Source: Clostridia bacterium (GTDB lineage Bacteria > Bacillota > Clostridia > CAKSNL01 > HGM11501). From it: a stretch of 63,999 nucleotides of DNA. The stretch lies in assembly GCA_900766735.1 (NCBI GenBank), contig CAAFWO010000014.1, positions 1-63,999 of the forward strand, written 5' to 3'. Positions 24,993 to 33,786 of this stretch are shown here, one piece after another. Each line of letters starts with the position of its first letter. Position 1 is the first letter of the stretch. The notes beneath the pieces are model-generated. The model saw only the letters and a program-made list of their open reading frames with translations, did no database searches and was not told the DNA's origin. The position numbers and the translations under genes were made by a program.

Positions 24993-27263
24993 TTGTCACC
25001 GAAAGAAAAAATCACGGAGAAAATCAATAAACTGCACCCGGGCGAGTCGCTTTTTCTGCCCTTGTGCATTTTTGTGCTGTCGAGGGTGCACATATATTCA
25101 GATATAATGCCGTTCGGCTTTGCGGCGCTTTCCAGCACGGGCGCGGCGTATAACCCTTTGGCGCTCCTTGCCTTCGTCACCGGCACCGCGACGGGCGACC
25201 CCGGGCTTTTGGCATATTTAAGGCACATTGCCGGCGCGGCGGTGTTCATGGGCTTAAAAAAGCTTTCGCGCGGCAAGGTGAGCGACGCGTTTTTGCTCTT
25301 TTTCTCTGTTCTGGCCGGCTCTCTGACGGGGCTTTTCTTTAACGCCGGTTCGTTTTATTTTCTGCATTCGATTTTTGAGGCGCTCATTTCATCGGCATTT
25401 TTCTTCCTTTTCCGCGAGGCCGGGAAAATTATTAAAAGCCCCGGCAAGTTAAAACGGCTCAACGAGGCGGAATTTTCGGTTCTTTTTTTCGCGTTTTTGT
25501 CTGTCGCGGCGGGCTTTGGCGATCTTGAGGTCTGGAAGATCTCGCTCTCTGCGGTGATCATGATATTTATGGGACAGGCGGCCGCCTATAAAAACGCTCC
25601 GGCGGTCGGCGCTCTTTGCAACATGGGAATGGGCTTTTTCTTTTTTATGTTCTCGCCCGAAAACCCGTGGGCTGTCTCGTCCCTCGCGCTGTCCGGACTG
25701 GCAGGAGCATATTTAAAAAAGCACGGGAAGGCGCTTGTCCCGATCGCGTATTTTCTGCCGCTTTTCGTGTTTTTCCCCGGCCAAATGGCCTCTTCGCCCT
25801 TCACGGTGTTTGACATTCTGGCTTCATCGGTCTTGTTTCTCGCGCTCCCGGAAAGCTGGCTCGACAAGGTGAATCTCTTGTCCCCGGCATCGGCGAACGA
25901 AAAAAATTACCTTCGCATTTCCGACCGGCTGACCGATCTATCGGACACTTTTTTGTCGATAGCAGAGACGTTCGATTCCGTTTCCGTCCGGAGGACGGAC
26001 AGCAAAAAAAGCGCGGCGCGCGAGGCGGTGAAAAAGGTCTGCAAGCCCTGTCCGCTTTCAGGCAGCTGCCGCGTCAGGGCCGGGGAGGAGCTTTTGGCAC
26101 TTGAAACGGGTGCGAACGGCAAGGGTATGACGATTCCGGAGCCGATCGATAACGGGTGCAGAAAAAAGAACGAGCTTCTCTCCGAATTTATCAGGTGCTA
26201 CCAGCTTTCGCGAATGGAGACGATGTGGCAGAGAAGATTAAATGAGGAAAGCGAGGCCGTTTCCGGGCAGATGCGGTGCGTGTCCGGCGTTTTCAAGAAG
26301 TTGATAAGAGAAAACGAAGCCTTCATAAAGCGCGACGCGGAGGCCGAAATGCGCCTTTACGCCGCGCTGAAAAAAGAGGGCGTCGCCGTCAAAAAACTGT
26401 CGGCCGGGAGAACGCACACCGGCGCGTTCGAGGTGAGGCTCGACTCACTGCCCTGTAAAGGCTCGCACCTTTGCGACACGGTAATAAAAAAAGCGGTCGA
26501 GAGCGTGATCGGCGAGGAGGTCGAGCGCGTCGGCATCAAAAACTGCAAGCGTTGCGCGGTGAGCTATTCGACCCTGTCGCCCTTCGGCATCAACGCCGTG
26601 AACCTCAAAATGCCGCTTGAAAAGGTCTCGGGCGACAGCACGGCCTTCGCGCGTGTGGATTCGGAGCACTATGCCATCGCTCTAAGCGACGGAATGGGCA
26701 CGGGCGCGCCGGCGGCGAGGGAGAGCAGTGTCGCTGCGCATATGGCGATGAGGCTTTTAGCGTCGGGAATGGACATTGCCTCCGTCGCGAAGATGATAAA
26801 TTCGCTTTTAATGAGCCGTTGCGGCGGGAAAAGCTTTGCGACGCTTGACCTCGCGCTGATAAACGTTTTTACCGGCGAGGCGGAATATTTAAAAAGCGGC
26901 GCGGCGTCCGGATGCGTCTACACGTCGGGCGGAAAGGTCAAGATCGCCTCGGGCGAGGGAAGCCCCCTTGGCGCGGTCGGCGAAGCGGAGATGAAGGTCA
27001 AAAAATTAAAGCTCTCGGACGGTGATGTTTTAATAATGGTGTCCGACGGGGTGAGCGACGCATTCGGGCCGGACGGCGAAAAAAAGCTTTTTAAAACGCT
27101 TTCGGATTTCACGCCCGGGAGCATCGAGGCGCTGGCCGAATTTATCGCGAAAAACGCATATCTTGCAACCGGCAAAAAAATGAAGGACGATATGACAGTC
27201 ATTGCGGCCGGCTGTATAAAAAGAAAGAGAGGCGGGAATAATATGGGAAAAAAGGAGGCTTGA
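24993..27263 (+). CDS. spoIIE: Stage II sporulation protein E (PP2C phosphatase)
   Basis: 756 aa. About ten hydrophobic segments in residues 20-300 form the membrane domain, a central regulatory region includes a Cys cluster (CKPCPLSGSCRV), and a C-terminal PP2C-type serine phosphatase (residues 545-745) shows ALSDGMGTG, MVSDGVSDAFG and KDDMTVIAAG metal sites. SpoIIE dephosphorylates SpoIIAA to activate sigma-F in the forespore and acts at the polar septum. The start is TTG 24993 with AAAGGAG upstream. A TGTCGGAAA at 24906 is one mismatch from an 0A-box core (weak evidence). Confidence 0.92.
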   Translation: MSPKEKITEKINKLHPGESLFLPLCIFVLSRVHIYSDIMPFGFAALSSTGAAYNPLALLAFVTGTATGDPGLLAYLRHIAGAAVFMGLKKLSRGKVSDAFLLFFSVLAGSLTGLFFNAGSFYFLHSIFEALISSAFFFLFREAGKIIKSPGKLKRLNEAEFSVLFFAFLSVAAGFGDLEVWKISLSAVIMIFMGQAAAYKNAPAVGALCNMGMGFFFFMFSPENPWAVSSLALSGLAGAYLKKHGKALVPIAYFLPLFVFFPGQMASSPFTVFDILASSVLFLALPESWLDKVNLLSPASANEKNYLRISDRLTDLSDTFLSIAETFDSVSVRRTDSKKSAAREAVKKVCKPCPLSGSCRVRAGEELLALETGANGKGMTIPEPIDNGCRKKNELLSEFIRCYQLSRMETMWQRRLNEESEAVSGQMRCVSGVFKKLIRENEAFIKRDAEAEMRLYAALKKEGVAVKKLSAGRTHTGAFEVRLDSLPCKGSHLCDTVIKKAVESVIGEEVERVGIKNCKRCAVSYSTLSPFGINAVNLKMPLEKVSGDSTAFARVDSEHYAIALSDGMGTGAPAARESSVAAHMAMRLLASGMDIASVAKMINSLLMSRCGGKSFATLDLALINVFTGEAEYLKSGAASGCVYTSGGKVKIASGEGSPLGAVGEAEMKVKKLKLSDGDVLIMVSDGVSDAFGPDGEKKLFKTLSDFTPGSIEALAEFIAKNAYLATGKKMKDDMTVIAAGCIKRKRGGNNMGKKEA

Positions 27264-27269
27264 AAGGGT

Positions 27270-27539
27270 ATGCGAAGCGATAAGAAAGTGATAATTTTAG
27301 ACAACATAAAATCCGACTGCATCGAGCAGGCGATGTTCATATTAAAAGAGCCTCGCCCTGAGAATATTGACGCGGTGAGCGAGGCGGAAAAAATAATCGA
27401 AAACTACACAAGGCGGTGCAGATATGCCTTTTATCCCAAAAGGGCAAGAAGGAGGCACGTTTCCGGCGCGGCGCTTTTCGGAATAATCGTCGGAGCGGCA
27501 ATCTTCTTTTCGGTTCTCGCCGTGACAGGAGTCATATAA
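27270..27539 (+). CDS. Small membrane protein of unknown function after spoIIE
   Basis: 89 aa. The N-terminal 70 residues are charged and cytosolic (KVIILDNIKSDCIEQAMFIL, then RRCRYAFYPKRARRRH), and the C-terminus is one transmembrane helix (GAALFGIIVGAAIFFSVLAV). It starts 6 bases after spoIIE and has AAGGAGG 11 bases upstream, so it is translationally linked to it. I do not recognise the family. Tail-anchored topology and co-expression suggest a sporulation role (inference). Confidence 0.75.
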   Translation: MRSDKKVIILDNIKSDCIEQAMFILKEPRPENIDAVSEAEKIIENYTRRCRYAFYPKRARRRHVSGAALFGIIVGAAIFFSVLAVTGVI

Positions 27540-27540
27540 A

Positions 27541-27575
27541 AAATGTGGTGAAGCTCACTGGGCTTCACCACATTT
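27541..27575. terminator. Bidirectional terminator between small membrane protein and rrf2
   Basis: Perfect 14-bp stem AAATGTGGTGAAGC and its complement with loop TCACTGG, followed by T-rich DNA. It serves the two convergent genes. Confidence 0.88.
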
Positions 27576-27576
27576 T

Positions 27577-28011
27577 TTATATGATATAGTCGTTTGAATA
27601 GTTTTCGCGCTCGCGGTCTAAAAGATCCTGAAGCGTGATCCCGTCAAGATAGGAGCTTATAACCTTGTAGAGCCCCTGCCAGAGCGGCAGAGTCATACAG
27701 CCCTCGCTCCTCGGGCAGTCGTCCTTTTTGTCGGCACAGGCGACGGGCGCGAGGCTTCCCTCGGTCAGGCGCAAAATGTCCCCGATCCGGTATTTGTCCG
27801 GGCTCTTGGCGAGCATATATCCGCCCTGGTAGCCGCGGTTGGTCTTTAATATGTCGGACTTATTTAAGATCGGCACGATCTGCTCCAAATATTTTTTTGA
27901 AATTCCCTGTCGGTGTGCAATGTCGCGGAGTGCGATATACTCGCCGTTCGAATGCTCGGCCAGATCCAGAAGCATTCTTATGGCATAGCGCCCTTTAGTC
28001 GAAATTTTCAT
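27577..28011 (-). CDS. Rrf2-family (IscR/CymR-like) transcriptional regulator
   Basis: 144 aa. The winged helix MKISTKGRYAIRMLLDLAEH at the N-terminus and GISKKYLEQIVPILNKSDIL are Rrf2 signatures. Near residue 92 there is a three-cysteine motif, CADKKDDCPRSEGC (C-x6-C-x5-C), the expected place for an [2Fe-2S] cluster in IscR-type members; CymR proteins usually lack it. A dyad CCTAC-N7-ATGTT sits between the -35 and -10 of its own promoter, implying autorepression, and a matching dyad lies at the cysK start site. A role in cysteine or Fe-S control is therefore likely. Confidence 0.85.
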   Translation of the reverse strand: MKISTKGRYAIRMLLDLAEHSNGEYIALRDIAHRQGISKKYLEQIVPILNKSDILKTNRGYQGGYMLAKSPDKYRIGDILRLTEGSLAPVACADKKDDCPRSEGCMTLPLWQGLYKVISSYLDGITLQDLLDRERENYSNDYII

Positions 28012-28030
28012 ATTACCACCTCATAATACT

Positions 28031-28059
28031 ATAATAACATAGATTTGGTAGGTTTTCAA
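28031..28059 (-). promoter_or_regulatory. rrf2 promoter with internal operator
   Basis: On the minus strand TTGAAA, 17-base spacer, TATTAT. The spacer contains the dyad CCTAC-N7-ATGTT (28036-28052), aligned with the dyad at cysK. Confidence 0.65.
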
Positions 28060-28072
28060 GTTTAAATTTCCC

Positions 28073-28101
28073 TTGCAAAAACGGCGCGCCTTTAGTATAA
28101 T
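28073..28101 (+). promoter_or_regulatory. Promoter of the acetyltransferase gene
   Basis: TTGCAA, 17-base spacer, TATAAT, divergent from rrf2. The ATG at 28120 lies 18 bases past the -10, so the leader is very short. Confidence 0.82.
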
Positions 28102-28119
28102 TAAAAAGAGGTGAATTTT

Positions 28120-28740
28120 ATGAGTGTTAAAGACAAAATGCATTCGGGCGAGATCTACGACCCGAACGACCCTAAGATCGCGAAAGAACAGTTAAAGTGC
28201 CTGGATATGCTCTATGACTTTAACCAGACGCGCCCGACCGAACAGGAAAAGAGACAGAAAATGCTTAAAGAGATGTTTGCCGAGATCGGCGACGGGTGCT
28301 ATATCGAGCCGCCGCTTCACGCAAACTGGGCAGGCCGCCACGTGCATTTCGGCAAAAATGTGTATGCGAATTTCAACCTGACACTGGTGGACGATACGGA
28401 CATTTTCGTCGGCGACTATACCATGTTCGGCCCGAACGTGACCGTTGCGACCGCCGGGCACCCGATATTGCCTTCCCTTCGCGAAAAGGCATATCAGTTT
28501 AACAAGGCCGTTCACATCGGTAATAACTGCTGGATAGGTGCGGGCTGTGTCATCGTTCCGGGCGTCACTATCGGCGATAACACGGTCATCGGCGCGGGAA
28601 GCGTCGTCACGCGCGACATTCCGCCGTCCGTCGTCGCTCTCGGCGTTCCGTGCCGCGTTGTGCGCGAGATCGGCGAGCACGATAAAGAATTTTACTATAA
28701 GACCGACCGCATTCCGGACGAAATAAAAAAGATGTACTGA
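28120..28740 (+). CDS. Sugar O-acetyltransferase (maltose/galactoside acetyltransferase family)
   Basis: 206 aa left-handed beta-helix enzyme of the Maa/LacA group, transferring acetyl from acetyl-CoA to sugars. The N-terminal Mac domain is KDKMHSGEIYDPNDP; hexapeptide repeats run from about residue 75 to 190 (VHIGNNCWIGAGCVIVPGVT, IGDNTVIGAGSVVTRDIP). The catalytic His lies in TVATAGHPI. I chose ATG 28120 for its GAGGTG; a GTG nine bases earlier overlaps it. Acceptor sugar unknown; detoxification of non-metabolised sugars is the usual explanation. Confidence 0.88.
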   Translation: MSVKDKMHSGEIYDPNDPKIAKEQLKCLDMLYDFNQTRPTEQEKRQKMLKEMFAEIGDGCYIEPPLHANWAGRHVHFGKNVYANFNLTLVDDTDIFVGDYTMFGPNVTVATAGHPILPSLREKAYQFNKAVHIGNNCWIGAGCVIVPGVTIGDNTVIGAGSVVTRDIPPSVVALGVPCRVVREIGEHDKEFYYKTDRIPDEIKKMY

Positions 28741-28754
28741 TGTACATCTTTTTT
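28725..28754. terminator. Bidirectional terminator, acetyltransferase/cysK
   Basis: Perfect palindrome AAAAAAGATGTAC / GTACATCTTTTTT with loop TGAT; the TGA stop of the acetyltransferase is in the loop. Confidence 0.88.
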
Positions 28755-28759
28755 ATTTA

Positions 28760-29689
28760 TTACTCTGAAAACATCGGGGTCGAGAGGTATCTTTCGCCGG
28801 TATCGGGGAGAAGGGCAACGATCTTTTTGCCCTTGTTCTCGGGACGCAGAGCAAGCTTTGTCGCCGCCGCAACCGCCGCACCTGATGAAATGCCGACTAA
28901 AACGCCTTCTTTTCTCGCAAGCTCGCGGCCTGCCTCGAAAGCCTCCTCGTTTTCGATGGTGATTATCTCGTCATAAACCTTGGTATCAAGCGTGTCGGGC
29001 ACGAAGCCTGCGCCGATTCCCTGGATCTTGTGCGGTCCGGGAGTGCCCTTGGAAAGAACGGGCGAGCCGGCCGGCTCAACAGCAACGACCTTAACGTTCG
29101 GGTTCTTGGACTTTAAGTATTCGCCGACACCGGAAAGCGTTCCGCCCGTGCCGACTCCGGCAACGAAAATGTCGACCTGACCGTCCGTGTCCTCCCAGAT
29201 CTCGGGGCCGGTGGTCTTTCTGTGAACATCAGGGTTTGCCGGGTTTACGAACTGGCCGGGAATGAAGCTTCCGGGCGTCTCTTTTGCAAGCTCATTAGCT
29301 TTCTCGATAGCGCCCTTCATGCCCTTTGCGCCGTCCGTCAAAACAAGCTGTGCACCGTATGCCTTTAAGAGGTTTCTGCGCTCAACGCTCATTGTCTCGG
29401 GCATCGTTAAAATGACTTTGTACCCGCGTGACGCACCGACTGACGCAAGGCCGATTCCGGTGTTGCCGCTCGTCGGCTCGATGATGACCGAGCCTTCTTT
29501 AAGCAGGCCCTTCGCCTCCGCGTCGTCGATCATCGCGCGTGCGATCCTGTCCTTAACGCTTCCGGCCGGGTTGAAATATTCAAGCTTTGCATAAATGTCA
29601 GCCTCGAGCGAATGATTCTTAATATAGTTGGAAAGCTTTAAAAGCGGGGTCTTGCCGATGAGCTCAGTGATTTTTTCATATACCTTCAT
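28760..29689 (-). CDS. cysK: Cysteine synthase A (O-acetylserine sulfhydrylase)
   Basis: 309 aa PLP enzyme making cysteine from O-acetylserine and sulfide. The PLP lysine is in NPAGSVKDRIA near residue 44, the substrate loop is EPTSGNTGIGLA near residue 70, and the phosphate cradle GVGTGGTLSGVG near residue 178. AAGGAG precedes the ATG. The leader is about 125 bases, and the promoter carries an Rrf2-like operator at the start point, so expression is probably repressed when cysteine is plentiful. Confidence 0.94.
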   Translation of the reverse strand: MKVYEKITELIGKTPLLKLSNYIKNHSLEADIYAKLEYFNPAGSVKDRIARAMIDDAEAKGLLKEGSVIIEPTSGNTGIGLASVGASRGYKVILTMPETMSVERRNLLKAYGAQLVLTDGAKGMKGAIEKANELAKETPGSFIPGQFVNPANPDVHRKTTGPEIWEDTDGQVDIFVAGVGTGGTLSGVGEYLKSKNPNVKVVAVEPAGSPVLSKGTPGPHKIQGIGAGFVPDTLDTKVYDEIITIENEEAFEAGRELARKEGVLVGISSGAAVAAATKLALRPENKGKKIVALLPDTGERYLSTPMFSE

Positions 29690-29803
29690 AATTAAACACT
29701 CCTTAAAAAATTAAATATTTGTTTGATGATTTTCTTAAAGTATGGGTCAACATCGTACTCCGGGTGCGTATTTCATTTTTATCGCCTCTCATTATACACA
29801 TTA

Positions 29804-29850
29804 CCTATCTGTTTTATAGGCATTATAACACCGAAGGATTAATTTGTCAA
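29804..29850 (-). promoter_or_regulatory. cysK promoter and Rrf2-type operator
   Basis: On the minus strand TTGACA (29845-29850), 17-base spacer, TATAAT (29822-29827). One base after the -10 begins a perfect dyad CCTAT-N7-ATAGG (29804-29820), covering the start site as a repressor site would. Confidence 0.75.
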
Positions 29851-29866
29851 GAGTTTTTTTGAAAAA

Positions 29867-29898
29867 AATTAAAACGCGGTTTTCACCGCGTTTTAATT
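29867..29898 (-). terminator. Terminator of the DUF1275 gene
   Basis: 14-bp stem AATTAAAACGCGGT with its complement, followed on the minus strand by seven T residues. Confidence 0.86.
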
Positions 29899-29921
29899 AA
29901 TGGGGAGAAAATGAAATTTTT

Positions 29922-30596
29922 TTAAAGCTCCTTATCATGTATAAACATCATAATGAAGCTTATTAACAAAAGAAAAGTGGAAATGAAGATTGCCGAAGTG
30001 CCCATCTTCATCGTAATAACTCCGCCGACGCCCGCGCCGACGGCGAAGATCAGAATAACGGAGAAATACACGGCCGATTTTGAAAGCGCCGCCTTGTCGC
30101 GCGTGTGAAAATATGCGATCAGAGATTCCGTGCCGACGCGCATATTGCCGATGCACATCGTGCTTGCATAGGCATGGCCGCGAACCTTATGAAAGCTCTG
30201 AACCTGAAGAGCGCAGACGAACGAAACGAGCGCGTTTGCCGCCGCGTCCAGGCTGTGGGGCATAAAGCCGACACAGGTCAAAAGTATCATCTCAATGATC
30301 AGAACGATCTGGCGCCAGTGAATCTTTTCATAGGCCTTGAATTTTCGGTGAATGAGCTCCGCCACGCATGTGCCCAAAAGGAAGGAGAGAACGGGAATGA
30401 GGTAGCGAAGCGCTTCGCCCCACTCGCGCGAGAAAAAGTGCGTGCTCATTAAAACGATGTTTCCCGTCTGCGCATTGGCGAAGACCTCGCCGCGGCAGAT
30501 ATATGTGTAAGCATCCTGAAATCCGCCGGATAAAATAATGAACAGTGCTGTCTTCATCGAGTCGGACATCTGGCGCTTTAATTTGACATAAACCAA
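29922..30596 (-). CDS. DUF1275 (YoaK family) membrane protein
   Basis: 224 aa with about six transmembrane helices. The N-terminal GGFQDAYTYICRGEVFANAQTGNIV is replaced here by its key pieces GGFQDAYTY and FANAQTGNIV, the YoaK/DUF1275 signature. The family is of unknown, possibly transport, function. Start is TTG 30596 with AGGGGGAG upstream. It diverges from a LysR gene across 110 A+T-rich bases, which suggests that regulator controls it. Confidence 0.82.
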   Translation of the reverse strand: MVYVKLKRQMSDSMKTALFIILSGGFQDAYTYICRGEVFANAQTGNIVLMSTHFFSREWGEALRYLIPVLSFLLGTCVAELIHRKFKAYEKIHWRQIVLIIEMILLTCVGFMPHSLDAAANALVSFVCALQVQSFHKVRGHAYASTMCIGNMRVGTESLIAYFHTRDKAALSKSAVYFSVILIFAVGAGVGGVITMKMGTSAIFISTFLLLISFIMMFIHDKEL

Positions 30597-30706
30597 AAAA
30601 TCTCCCCCTTGATTTCCAATGGCCTTTATATTATAATATAAATACAGGTATATGTAAAATATATAAATAGAATATCCGGTATAATAATATGTTATGGAGG
30701 GGAATT

Positions 30707-31591
30707 ATGTTCACGAGCTATGACCGCTACAGGATCTTTTATTTCGTGGCGAAATATAAAAGCATATCAAAGGCGGCCGAGGTGCTTTTGACCAGCCAGC
30801 CGAACCTGACAAGGTCTGTCAAGGCGCTCGAGGGGGAGCTCGGCTGTCCGCTTTTTCTGCGCACGAACCGCGGAATGAAGCTCACGCGTGAGGGCGAAAA
30901 GCTTTTTATGCACATCGTGAAAGCGTTTTCGGAGATCTCCGAGGGCGAGGAGGAGCTTAAAGGAAGCCGGAGCCTTAAAAAAGGAAAGGTGACGGTCGCA
31001 TCAAGCGAGGTGGCGCTTCGCTGTCTGCTCCTTCCCGTGTTAAAGAGCTACCGCGAGAGTTACCCCGGAGTGCGCGTCAAAATCAGCAATCACACGACGC
31101 CGCAGGCGCTTGCGGCCTTAAGGTCCGGCGAGGCGGACATTGCGGTCGTCACCTCCCCGGTCGGCGACTCGGGCTCGCTCACAATTAAAAAGATCAAAAA
31201 GATCAGCGAGGTCGCCGTCTGCTCCAAAGCGTTTTCACATCTTGCCGAAAAGAAAATATCGTTGTCGGAGCTTTCAGAGTCGCCGCTCATCTCTCTTGGC
31301 AAGCACACGACGACCTATGAGTTTTATTCGGACTTTTTTTCGGAAAACGGCGTCAGCTTCCGGCCGGACATTGAGGCGGCGACGGCAGATCAGGTGCTCC
31401 CGATGGTGGAGGCGGATCTTGGCATCGGCTTCGTGCCGGATGAATTTATCCTGCCGTATGACGAGGTCTTAAAGCTTGATATTAAAGAGAAGATTCCGCC
31501 GCGCGACATCTGCCTCGCCGTGAGAAAAAACAGAATGCTCGGAGCCCCGGCGCGCGAGCTTTGCGCGCTGATAGAAAAAACCGTCCGCTGA
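30707..31591 (+). CDS. LysR-family transcriptional regulator
   Basis: 294 aa. Helix-turn-helix in FVAKYKSISKAAEVLLTSQP and NLTRSVKALEGELGCPLFLR (residues 12-55), then the periplasmic-binding-protein-like effector domain. The start ATG 30707 follows GGAGGGG; an in-frame ATG at 30689 lacks a site. It diverges from the DUF1275 gene; the shared intergenic region has the palindrome TTTATATTATAATATAAA (30626-30650 region), a candidate operator or promoter overlap. Effector unknown. Confidence 0.86.
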   Translation: MFTSYDRYRIFYFVAKYKSISKAAEVLLTSQPNLTRSVKALEGELGCPLFLRTNRGMKLTREGEKLFMHIVKAFSEISEGEEELKGSRSLKKGKVTVASSEVALRCLLLPVLKSYRESYPGVRVKISNHTTPQALAALRSGEADIAVVTSPVGDSGSLTIKKIKKISEVAVCSKAFSHLAEKKISLSELSESPLISLGKHTTTYEFYSDFFSENGVSFRPDIEAATADQVLPMVEADLGIGFVPDEFILPYDEVLKLDIKEKIPPRDICLAVRKNRMLGAPARELCALIEKTVR

Positions 31592-31609
31592 AAAACAGCG
31601 GGCGGTTTT
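31577..31609. terminator. Terminator at LysR / BlaR1 convergence
   Basis: Stem AAAACCG-CCGCTG with complement CAGCGG-CGGTTTT, one mismatch; it overlaps the end of the LysR gene. Confidence 0.82.
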
Positions 31610-31622
31610 CACTTGGGGAAAT

Positions 31623-33785
31623 TTAATTTTGGATAAAATCGGAAACGGAGCATTCCAGCCATTCGACATCGGTGGGAGAAGAGTCATAATAGAGAGTTTT
31701 CACGTTGTTATTATTGTCGAAGTCGATCTTGAAATAGTAGTTTGCCGTTTTGGCGGCGAGGTAGTCGTCATAGAGCGTCTTATAGGCCTTCTCGTCACCG
31801 GACTCCTTTGCTTCTCTTATGTAGTCCGCCTTGTCCGGGTCGCGGTTATAGTAGATATAGTTCATAGAGTATATAAATTCGGCGGACGAGTCGTCTTCGG
31901 TCCAGTCTGAGATAGTGAGAGAAGTAATGTCATAGTACGGCGAGTAGACGCGCGTGAACTCGTCACGCAAGTAATTTTCCGCTGCCGCTTTTTTGCCTGA
32001 CGGGTAAAATTCATCGTCCGTGAGCCCGAAAAGGTTCAAAAGCTCATATGACGAGTCGGCATATTGATAATAGACGGAGCCTGAGCGGATAACGCCGCAC
32101 CCGTCCGTTGCGAGAGAGACAGGGCCGTCAAAGGAATCGGACTTTATAAAAAGCGACGCGTCAAATGCACAGCCCGTTCCGCCCTTTACTGCCTTCGCAC
32201 CGGAGAGAATTTCGGAAAGACGGGAAAGGTATTCCCTGTCAAGCTTGTATTCCTTGCTCCCGGTCTTAAGAACGGCCCGACTGATTTTGGAAAAGTCGGA
32301 AGGCACTGCCGCCTTGCCGCCGAAAACAGAGTGTGACGTGCTCTCGCCGTCTTTATAGCAGATGAGCTCCATATCCGCGACCTGCCCCTGGGAAACGAGG
32401 TAGTAAAATGCGCCGCCGGACTCGGCACACATATCGCTCGCCCAGCCGGGCGCAACGTCTGATAAAACGTCATAGGTCTCGGAGCGCGAGGAAAAAATGT
32501 CCGCTCCGGAGGGCTCATTTCCCTCCTTTACCTTGCCGGTGTCAAGGTTGATCACATAGTCTGAAAAGCCCCTGATTTCATCGTCCGGCCCGTAGCTTGA
32601 TAAATATGCAGTCTTCCCGTCGGAGGTGACGCGCACCCAGAGGCCGGATGAGCCCTGCTGATGCGGCGCCGTGTTGAGGCGCGAAAGGTCGATCGCCTCG
32701 GTGATGCTCTCCGTATTGAGGTCATAGACGAAGAAGCCTTTAAGATAGTGAAATACCGCTCTTTCGCCGTCGCAATAGTCCATTTCGGCCATGATGGCGC
32801 CGATGGGCTCTGATATGTATTCGGCATAAGCGTCGCCCGAGAGTGAATAGTCCTTGCCCGAATTGGTGAGGCATAATGCCGACACCGCGACCGCGGCGAA
32901 CGCGATCAAAACGATCCAGACGGCCGCCGGCTTTTTGTAGGAGGCGATGCGTTTGATCCTCTCGGCAATGGTCTTTTTCCCGTTGCCGAGCGCGGTCGTG
33001 CCGAATACAAGGCGGTTTTTCTGCACCGCGGATCTTAACAAAAGCTCGGCATAAGCCTTTTTGTTTTCGGTAACGCGAAGAGTTCTGTCGTCGCAGTAAA
33101 GCTCGATGTCGTTTTTAAATGTGAAGAACGCGAACCAGATTATCGGGTTGAACCAGTTTAAGCAAAGAAGAGCGGAGGCAAGCCAGAGAAGCAAAACGTC
33201 GTTATGCTTTAAGTGGCAAAGCTCGTGAATCATCGTCGCTCTTAAGTCGCTCTCCGAAAGTCCGTGCCTTAACGTGATTTTTGGCGAGAAAACGCCTGAG
33301 AGCATGGATTCTTCGCCATAGATGAGCGAGACGCGGCGCCTTATTTTAAGCGAGGACCTGCACTCGTCAAAAATGCGGAGCGTTTCAGGGTCGGCCACGG
33401 CCTCGTTATCTTTTGACTTTTTCTTAAAAACAAAATATGAAAGCGAGAAGTAGGAAAAGAGCGCCGCCGCGCCTGCTAAATAGACGGCCGTCATATCGAT
33501 GCTCTTTTTGGGCGCCGGGCCGGGGATCGCCTCGGCAACTTCGGCTTTGGGAGCGGTATTTTCGCCGACGGTGACAGTGACTGCCCGCTCATAGGCCGGC
33601 TCGATCGACGAATATATCGAAATGTCAGACTCCGGAAGAATGGGCGAAAACAGCCTTACGAGTAATAAAAGCCAGATAAGCAAATGCGCACGCGCGGTAA
33701 GCTTGGTCTTGAAAACGGCCTTGATTAAAAGAATCGCCGCCGCGGTGACCGATAAGTATACGGTCATATCGTAAAGTGCCGACAT
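31623..33785 (-). CDS. BlaR1-like M56 metallopeptidase with a non-penicillin-binding sensor region
   Basis: 720 aa. Three N-terminal membrane helices precede the M56 zinc protease domain with HELCHLKHND near residue 190; a fourth helix (WIVLIAFAAVAVSALCL) near residue 290 leads to about 420 extracytoplasmic residues. In true BlaR1/MecR1 that last part is a penicillin-binding domain with SxxK, SxN and KTG motifs. I see none of these; it looks beta-rich (AYLSSYGPDDEIR, FVYDLNTES). It sits 1 base after blaI, so signalling by proteolysis of BlaI is likely, with another signal. Confidence 0.82.
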   Translation of the reverse strand: MSALYDMTVYLSVTAAAILLIKAVFKTKLTARAHLLIWLLLLVRLFSPILPESDISIYSSIEPAYERAVTVTVGENTAPKAEVAEAIPGPAPKKSIDMTAVYLAGAAALFSYFSLSYFVFKKKSKDNEAVADPETLRIFDECRSSLKIRRRVSLIYGEESMLSGVFSPKITLRHGLSESDLRATMIHELCHLKHNDVLLLWLASALLCLNWFNPIIWFAFFTFKNDIELYCDDRTLRVTENKKAYAELLLRSAVQKNRLVFGTTALGNGKKTIAERIKRIASYKKPAAVWIVLIAFAAVAVSALCLTNSGKDYSLSGDAYAEYISEPIGAIMAEMDYCDGERAVFHYLKGFFVYDLNTESITEAIDLSRLNTAPHQQGSSGLWVRVTSDGKTAYLSSYGPDDEIRGFSDYVINLDTGKVKEGNEPSGADIFSSRSETYDVLSDVAPGWASDMCAESGGAFYYLVSQGQVADMELICYKDGESTSHSVFGGKAAVPSDFSKISRAVLKTGSKEYKLDREYLSRLSEILSGAKAVKGGTGCAFDASLFIKSDSFDGPVSLATDGCGVIRSGSVYYQYADSSYELLNLFGLTDDEFYPSGKKAAAENYLRDEFTRVYSPYYDITSLTISDWTEDDSSAEFIYSMNYIYYNRDPDKADYIREAKESGDEKAYKTLYDDYLAAKTANYYFKIDFDNNNNVKTLYYDSSPTDVEWLECSVSDFIQN

Positions 33786-33786
33786 T

